From Campylobacter concisus (GTDB lineage: Bacteria > Campylobacterota > Campylobacteria > Campylobacterales > Campylobacteraceae): a DNA stretch of 64,000 nt. The stretch spans positions 682,001-746,000 of the forward strand of contig NZ_CP012541.1 in assembly GCF_001298465.1 (NCBI RefSeq), given 5' to 3'. The notes below the pieces were generated by a model, which saw only the letters and a program-made list of their open reading frames with translations, was not told the DNA's origin and searched no databases. Each line of letters opens with the position of its first letter. Within the stretch, counting starts at the first letter, position 1. The position numbers and the translations under genes were made by a program. Positions 59,447-64,000 of the stretch are shown here, one piece after another.

Positions 59447-60619
59447 ATGTTAAGCGGTATCGGCGGATTTTCTAGCGTCGCTAAAAATTTTCAGCTAAAT
59501 GAAAAACATAGCATAAAGAGTCAAATCATATATAAAAATGAAATCTCGCAGCCGGATACGGTCGAGCACAAATTTAACGAAGTTTTAGGCTATAAAGTAG
59601 GTGCGGACGGATATTTTACGTCCGAATTTAACGAAGCTGCAGGTATCCCAAAGGACTACAAAATCCACTCTGATACCTTAAAATCTCTCTTGAACGTAAA
59701 TACTAACTCGGGCATTTTAAAAGCCGATTTTAAAAAGATAGATATAGCCAAAACAGTCGGCAATGCATATAAAATTTTATCCCAAGTAGTCGGCGAGGAC
59801 GTTTTAAATTCCAAAGAAAGTTTTAGCAAAGAAGACCTCGCCAAATTTCCTCAAGGATACGAATACGACAATAAAACGCTCAAGGTATTAAAGCTTCATA
59901 GCAAAATATCAGACTATATGGGAGCCGATAGTAGCTTTCAAAGAAATGAACGAACTAGCATAACGACTACTTTTTATAATAGCTCCACTATCGGTTACTA
60001 CTCAGAGCATAAGAGATTAAAACCATCTACCGATATATTAAACAGCAACAGTGGCGGCAAAGAAGATATAAACAGCGGGATGTATTTTGATACTACAAAA
60101 GACAAATATACCGATAAAGACGGCAATATAACCAAAGGCGGGCTTTTGGTCGGCATTTTAAACAAAAATAGTCACGCCATAGAAGGTGAAACCACCTATC
60201 ACGGCAAGATTAACGGGTTAGATAAAAACATATCCTCGCAAGAGTACCAAGCAAAAATTAGAGCCTTTACCGACTTGCATGGACATAAATACGATAAATA
60301 CTCGCAATCTTTGGTAGATTCATTGCCTCAAGATTTAAAAGATTTCGTAGATTTTGCAAGGAGTTTAAAATTTGTCGGCGAGATAAACGTCAGTGACAAC
60401 GGCAAAGAATCAAAAAGCCTCTTTGAAATAATGCAAGAGGATATGAAAGAGGCGCAAAAACGCCTAGAAAAGCTAATAGAGCAAGAAAAGCGAACACAAA
60501 AGATGCTGGATAAAAATAGAAAATACGACAAAGAGTTAAAGCAAAATACTAGAAAAAATTTAGAAGAACTTCGGGCGATGATGAAATTTAACGATAAGAG
60601 CGTGGATATAAAGGCTTAA
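59447..60619 (+). CDS. Unknown cytoplasmic protein, probably flagellar-co-regulated
   Basis: A 390-residue soluble protein. The N-terminus MLSGIGGFSSVAKNF is short and glycine-rich, the middle is a mixed fold containing DGYFTSEFNEAAGIP (EF-hand-like wording but not a clear loop) and YTDKDGNITKGG, and the C-terminal 70 residues form a strongly charged coiled coil (EAQKRLEKLIEQEKRTQKML). A FliA-type promoter lies upstream. I start at the second ATG (59447) because AAAAGGA then has a normal spacing. I do not recognise the family. The next small ORF shares its N-terminal pattern. Confidence 0.75.
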   Translation: MLSGIGGFSSVAKNFQLNEKHSIKSQIIYKNEISQPDTVEHKFNEVLGYKVGADGYFTSEFNEAAGIPKDYKIHSDTLKSLLNVNTNSGILKADFKKIDIAKTVGNAYKILSQVVGEDVLNSKESFSKEDLAKFPQGYEYDNKTLKVLKLHSKISDYMGADSSFQRNERTSITTTFYNSSTIGYYSEHKRLKPSTDILNSNSGGKEDINSGMYFDTTKDKYTDKDGNITKGGLLVGILNKNSHAIEGETTYHGKINGLDKNISSQEYQAKIRAFTDLHGHKYDKYSQSLVDSLPQDLKDFVDFARSLKFVGEINVSDNGKESKSLFEIMQEDMKEAQKRLEKLIEQEKRTQKMLDKNRKYDKELKQNTRKNLEELRAMMKFNDKSVDIKA

Positions 60620-60629
60620 AAGGATTAAT

Positions 60630-60782
60630 ATGATAAGCGGCGTAAACGGATTTAACGCAAACGTAAATTTTGATTTTAGCGGCGCTCGCAGGCAAAATTT
60701 AAAGACGCATGAGGAAAAAGAGGTGGATATAATGGGGCTTTTAAGAAAATTCAGTAAAATGTGCCTTAATCTAAAAGCCTAA
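60630..60782 (+). CDS. 50-residue ORF sharing the N-terminal motif of the preceding gene
   Basis: ATG-initiated frame of 50 codons directly after the preceding gene, with its own AAAGGATTAAT ribosome site. It begins MISGVNGFNANVNF, parallel to MLSGIGGFSSVAKNF in the gene before it, and ends in a basic, amphipathic stretch. It may be a small protein in its own right or the degraded stump of a duplicated gene. It is immediately followed by the thioesterase gene. Confidence 0.5.
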   Translation: MISGVNGFNANVNFDFSGARRQNLKTHEEKEVDIMGLLRKFSKMCLNLKA

Positions 60783-60791
60783 GGAAATATC

Positions 60792-61181
60792 TTGAAAATA
60801 CGAATCTACTACGAAGATACCGATGCTGGTGGCATAGTCTACCATACAAACTACATTAAATTTTGCGAGCGAGCTAGAAGTGAAGCATTTTTTCAGGCTG
60901 GGCTAAATTTTACAAAAGAGGGCGGATACTTTGTAGTTTCATCGATTGAGGCCAAATTTATAGCTTCTGCCGTGCTTGGTGATGAAGTATTTGTTAGAAC
61001 CAAAATTTTAGAGCTTAAAAAAGCTAGTCTTGTTTTGGAGCAAGAAATTTATAAATTTGATGACAAAAATGCCGAAAAGCTACTTTTTAGAGCGACGATT
61101 ACGTTAGCCTTTATGAAAGAAGAGAAGCTTGCTAAGATAAATGACGAGATAAAGAAATTTTTGGAGAATTCTAAATTTTAG
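60792..61181 (+). CDS. ybgC: YbgC/PaaI-type acyl-CoA thioesterase (hot-dog fold)
   Basis: A 129-residue hot-dog thioesterase. The YEDTDAGGIVYHTNYIKFCERAR block contains the catalytic aspartate and the conserved tyrosine-histidine, matching YbgC. Hydrolyses short or medium acyl-CoA thioesters and is linked to the Tol-Pal envelope system in other bacteria. The start is TTG at 60792 behind AAGGAAATATC. Neighbours match C. jejuni, where a thioesterase gene is next to a periplasmic protein gene and a uracil-glycosylase-like gene. Confidence 0.92.
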   Translation: MKIRIYYEDTDAGGIVYHTNYIKFCERARSEAFFQAGLNFTKEGGYFVVSSIEAKFIASAVLGDEVFVRTKILELKKASLVLEQEIYKFDDKNAEKLLFRATITLAFMKEEKLAKINDEIKKFLENSKF

Positions 61182-61184
61182 ATC

Positions 61185-61215
61185 GTGGCTAAGTTTAGAA
61201 ATTAGCATTAGCCAC
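61185..61215. terminator. Possible bidirectional hairpin between convergent genes
   Basis: Seven-base stem GTGGCTA / TAGCCAC with a 17-base loop, between the thioesterase stop and the end of the minus-strand gene; T-rich on the right. Confidence 0.55.
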
Positions 61216-61224
61216 TTTGTGCTT

Positions 61225-62475
61225 TTACATTGAGCTATTTTGATCGAGCAAAATTTCTTGATTTGCTTCGTCAAAGTGGTCGCCCTTTGCGTTATAAATT
61301 TTAACCCCATATAAGACTTGAGAGTTTTCAACTCTTTCGGTAAAAATTCTATCAGCGCTTTTATCTATAAAATTTGTGTATATGTACTCGGCACCAAAAG
61401 CACTTGAATAGCCGATTTGTGAATATCTAAAATCTACATCAAAAAGATCACCAAGCCCCAAAAATAAGTCGTTAATAGGATTTAGTGAGTTTGCGATGAA
61501 AAGATTTTGTCTATCTCTTTGCGCGATGGCATTAAAGATATTTGGTAAAAAATTTATCTGTGTACTTAAAAGTGCGTATGGTTTTATCTCAAAGCCTCTC
61601 ATCTGCGTTGCTACAAGAGAAGCTTTGACGATTGGGATGTTTAAAAATACACTTGCGTCATCAAATTTGGATTTTTTACTTAAAGTGTCGTTTAAATTTA
61701 TATCTTTGCCTACGATAGAGGCTTCATGATAATCGCTACTTTGCATGCGGACATATTCATTTAGCTTTTGCCCTAATGAACTACCATCATCAAATGCAAC
61801 TATTTTTTCGTTCGAGTAAGCTAGCAAAGCTGAAATTTGCTCTTTATAATCAATGCCACCAAAGATCAAATTTGGCTTTGGAGTTATGACAAAAGAGCTA
61901 TGAACGCTTGGAATGTAGATAAGCTCATTTGATAGGACTAGCGAATTCATAATGTTTGCACCATTTGATGTAAGGGCTGCGATAAAATAATTAAAGCCTT
62001 GGGCTCTAGCCGTTTGCATAGCATTTGTAAGACTTTGTGGGCTTTCATCGTTGCTATTTATAAATTTGATCTCGATATCCGCGTCTTGCTTTAAGACATA
62101 GCTTAAGACCGCATTTGATACAACATTTGCATAAGATTTTATAATCTTTTGTGGGATTATTACAGCGATTTTGCCGCTTTTATTAACTTTTAAAATAGCT
62201 TCACCACCAAGAGAGATATAAAGCTCTAAAAGAGCGTTATCGTCTATTTTTGCTGGCTCAAATCTTGCCATAAAACTAGCCAGTAAATCAGACTTAATAA
62301 GCTCATTTAGGCAGGCATTATCACAAAATTCTGGTTCTAAATTTATATAAGTAATCTTTGCTGGAGGTATGCTTGATAGACTTTGATTTTTTGTAATATT
62401 ACTCTCAAAGTTTATCTCATCTTGCGATGCAAAAATAGTCGAAAAAATGGCTAAAAAAAGTAAAATTTTTCTCAT
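61225..62475 (-). CDS. Periplasmic-binding-fold protein of unknown function
   Basis: A 416-residue exported protein. Signal peptide [17 protein letters not shown], then two alternating alpha/beta lobes with hydrophobic strands (IAVIIPQKII, FNYFIAALTSNGANIM, KIVAFDDGSSLGQKLNEY) that fit a type I periplasmic-binding fold. One cysteine pair in FCDNACLNEL could form a disulfide. No lipobox. No transporter gene is adjacent, so it may be an envelope-associated rather than ABC-type protein. The overlap with the next gene (start within its last 4 bases) suggests co-transcription. Confidence 0.75.
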   Translation of the reverse strand: MRKILLFLAIFSTIFASQDEINFESNITKNQSLSSIPPAKITYINLEPEFCDNACLNELIKSDLLASFMARFEPAKIDDNALLELYISLGGEAILKVNKSGKIAVIIPQKIIKSYANVVSNAVLSYVLKQDADIEIKFINSNDESPQSLTNAMQTARAQGFNYFIAALTSNGANIMNSLVLSNELIYIPSVHSSFVITPKPNLIFGGIDYKEQISALLAYSNEKIVAFDDGSSLGQKLNEYVRMQSSDYHEASIVGKDINLNDTLSKKSKFDDASVFLNIPIVKASLVATQMRGFEIKPYALLSTQINFLPNIFNAIAQRDRQNLFIANSLNPINDLFLGLGDLFDVDFRYSQIGYSSAFGAEYIYTNFIDKSADRIFTERVENSQVLYGVKIYNAKGDHFDEANQEILLDQNSSM

Positions 62476-63125
62476 ATCACTCCTTTGATCTTTCTTAAAT
62501 CATCTATAAAAATATTTTCAAAACTAGGATTTTTGCTGATCCACTCTGGTGAAAACGTTGGTAAAATAAGGCTATTTTCATTTTTTAAAATACTACCTCT
62601 TATGCTTGCAAATCCGCCTTTTAGCAATAAATTTGGATATAAATGCATAAAGGCTTTCTCTCCTAAAGTCACGATTATCTTTGGCTCTATCAGCCTAATC
62701 TCTTCAAACAAATAAGGACGACAAAGTTCAATAGAACTGCTTAAAATCGGACTTTTATCATCATTTTGTGAAATTTCACACCGAAGTAGAGAACTTATAT
62801 AAATTTCTTTTATATCTAAATTTAAACTATTTTTTATGGCATTTTCTAAAAATTTTTTACTGTTATTTTCATAAGAGTCACTTTTATTAGAAAATAATAT
62901 AAACATGATTTTGCTATTTTCATTGCCGATACCGGCTGTTACGCCTTTTGAGCTGTTTCGCAAAGAACAAAGAGAACATTTTTTTACTTCGCGGTTTAGC
63001 TCATCAATATTGTTGTAATCATGATAATTGCTTAGACTAAGAAAATTTTTATCAATAAACTTATAGCCAATTAGTTTTAAGAAAAATAATTTTTTTAAAA
63101 GCCTATTGTCTTTATTAAAATTCAT
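62472..63125 (-). CDS. Uracil-DNA-glycosylase-like Fe-S protein, degenerate motifs
   Basis: A 217-residue protein of the family-4 uracil-DNA glycosylase type. Four cysteines at 50, 53, 116 and 135 match the iron-sulfur cluster pattern (CSLC, LLRCE, ELCRPYL), and [12 protein letters not shown] is the family motif-like strand. However, the usual motif 1 (a GE-x-PG loop) is replaced by FILFSNKSD, and the catalytic histidine region reads [12 protein letters not shown] with phenylalanine in place of histidine. It is therefore probably either a divergent enzyme or no longer a uracil glycosylase. Short, low-GC N-terminus. Gene order matches C. jejuni. Confidence 0.75.
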   Translation of the reverse strand: MNFNKDNRLLKKLFFLKLIGYKFIDKNFLSLSNYHDYNNIDELNREVKKCSLCSLRNSSKGVTAGIGNENSKIMFILFSNKSDSYENNSKKFLENAIKNSLNLDIKEIYISSLLRCEISQNDDKSPILSSSIELCRPYLFEEIRLIEPKIIVTLGEKAFMHLYPNLLLKGGFASIRGSILKNENSLILPTFSPEWISKNPSFENIFIDDLRKIKGVI

Positions 63126-63247
63126 TTTTGGATTATAACTTGATTTGCTTAAAGTTTGAGTTGTGGCTTTTTAAGCTAAGTTATTCAAAGGAATTTAAGT
63201 ATTGCTTTGATAAAATCCCACTTTTTATATTAACTTTAAGGATAGAA

Positions 63248-63382
63248 ATGAAAAGGACTTATCAACCTCATAAAACCCCTAAAAAACGCACTCACGGCTT
63301 TCGCTTAAGAATGAAAACTAAAAATGGCCGAAAGGTAATAAATGCTAGACGTGCCAAAGGTAGAAAAAGATTGGCTGCTTAG
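63248..63382 (+). CDS. rpmH: 50S ribosomal protein L34
   Basis: Forty-four residues, [18 protein letters not shown] to GRKRLAA, matching L34 throughout. The ATG at 63248 follows AAGGATAGA. First gene of the rpmH-rnpA-yidD cluster. A TGATAAAAT sequence at about 63208 is a plausible -10 element. A long frame running in from 63128 is not coding. Confidence 0.97.
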   Translation: MKRTYQPHKTPKKRTHGFRLRMKTKNGRKVINARRAKGRKRLAA

Positions 63383-63705
63383 CTGGTTTTGGGTCGTTAA
63401 GCGGCTCAAAAGAATTCTCTCAAGTTTATAAAGAGGCTAGCAAGTGGCATTGTGATGCTTGCATTGTTTTTTATAAACCAACAAATGAAAAAAAAATAGC
63501 AGTAGTTGCTAGTAAAAAAGTAGGAAAAGCGGTAGTTAGAAATAGAGCTAAAAGACTTTTGAGAGCCGCTTTTTTTAACATTTCTAGTGAATTAAAAGAT
63601 GGCACATATATTATGATCGCAAAAAATGGAATTACAGAAATTTCATTTGAAAAAATTTGTAAAAATTTAAGTTGGTCTACAAAAAAAATGGGATGTTTAA
63701 AATGA
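63370..63705 (+). CDS. rnpA: Ribonuclease P protein component, start codon unusual
   Basis: Protein subunit of RNase P (tRNA 5' maturation), about 108-111 residues. The frame reads [15 protein letters not shown], then [26 protein letters not shown], the conserved RNR basic helix, and ends in CLK with the stop at 63703-63705. No ATG, GTG or TTG exists anywhere near the N-terminus in this frame. Best candidates are an ATT at 63370, nine bases after AAAGG, or the codon at 63379 that overlaps the rpmH stop and gives the same length as the C. jejuni protein. I use 63370 provisionally. It overlaps yidD as ATGA. Confidence 0.85.
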   Translation: MGCLAGFGSLSGSKEFSQVYKEASKWHCDACIVFYKPTNEKKIAVVASKKVGKAVVRNRAKRLLRAAFFNISSELKDGTYIMIAKNGITEISFEKICKNLSWSTKKMGCLK

Positions 63706-64000
63706 AAAAAATTGCGATTAAAGCTATCGCTTTTTATCAAAAATATATTTCCATACTTCTACCAAAAAGCTGTCGCTATTATCCGACTTGCTCACAATAC
63801 GCGATTTGGGAATTTCAAACAAATAGTTTTTTTTCTGCTTTTTTTGCAACCTTCATGCGAATTTTAAAATGTAATCAGCTTTTTAAAGGCGGTATCAGCT
63901 ACCCAATCATCTACAAAAAATTTAACTTATGTTTTATATCTCAAAAAAGTGATACCAGAAATGTAAATTTTTGGTTTGTCCCTTGTCAGAATAGTAAATT
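63702..64000 (+). CDS. yidD: Membrane protein insertion efficiency factor YidD (3' end outside window)
   Basis: First 99 codons of YidD, with the diagnostic SCRYYPTCSQYAIWEF block near residues 23-38 and the GGISYPI segment after it. The gene continues beyond 64000. It lies in the conserved rpmH-rnpA-yidD order and presumably runs on to yidC. YidD helps insert membrane proteins. The C-terminal part seen here is more basic and longer than in E. coli. Confidence 0.92.
   Translation, partial: MKKIAIKAIAFYQKYISILLPKSCRYYPTCSQYAIWEFQTNSFFSAFFATFMRILKCNQLFKGGISYPIIYKKFNLCFISQKSDTRNVNFWFVPCQNSK

Noticed and set aside
63128-63247. N-terminal extension of L34 in the same frame
   Set aside because: Hydrophobic low-complexity translation before the canonical L34 start; no ribosome site, and the ATG at 63248 has one.

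Overview
The window is a gene-dense, AT-rich piece of a Campylobacterota chromosome. A Campylobacter-type major outer membrane porin, the flgB-flgC-fliE-penicillin-binding protein block, a fused CcsBA cytochrome c assembly protein, and the orders lnt/yajC-secD-secF-leuS-lptE-folC-mfd, rpmB/rpe-dnaQ and rpmH-rnpA-yidD all point to the genus Campylobacter. A C. concisus-like species is my best guess. The species call is inference, the genus call is strong. I see no rRNA, CRISPR array, insertion sequence or prophage; there is one tRNA.

Layout. 1-9.6 kb: the 3' end of rpoB, rpoC overlapping it, a lone DoxX membrane gene, then rpsL-rpsG-fusA. 9.7-14.5 kb: tRNA-Arg, a periplasmic rhodanese, dps, a flagellar-type cytoplasmic protein with a FliA-like promoter, a lipoprotein, the porin and a c-type cytochrome. 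Between the lipoprotein and the porin lies a short promoter-plus-terminator unit that looks like a small RNA complementary to the porin ribosome-binding site. 14.5-18.7 kb: CcsBA and two membrane proteins. 18.7-30.5 kb, minus strand: flgB-flgC-fliE-PBP behind a clear sigma-54 promoter, a long overlapping operon (pepF, an SspB-like protein, uvrD, truB, csrA, ispE, smpB, a TlpA-like lipoprotein), and sstT. 30.6-46.4 kb: metK, lnt divergent from yajC-secD-secF, leuS, lptE, a GGDEF protein, folC, mfd, a DUF815 ATPase and a MagIII-type DNA glycosylase. 46.5-49.7 kb: a frameshifted cysK, cysE, a DUF465 protein, a divergent RCK channel and rpmB. 49.8-54 kb: a two-gene signalling module (HDOD-like plus STAS-STAS-CheX-like) inserted ahead of rpe-dnaQ. 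54-61 kb: an NSS transporter, a Ste24-type protease, prmC, a DUF4149 protein, a split ThrE exporter, a second flagellar-type protein with a FliA-like promoter and a short companion ORF, and a thioesterase. 61-64 kb: a periplasmic-binding-fold protein, a uracil-DNA-glycosylase-like Fe-S protein, rpmH, rnpA without a normal start codon, and the start of yidD.

Most of the window is housekeeping: transcription, translation, protein export, envelope assembly and motility. The points most worth a second look are the possible porin-targeting sRNA (12.35 kb), the SspB-like adaptor candidate in the smpB operon (27 kb), the HDOD/STAS/CheX module (50-52 kb), the two FliA-type orphan genes (11.2 and 59.4 kb), the broken cysK, and sharp GC mosaicism at 54-59 kb.
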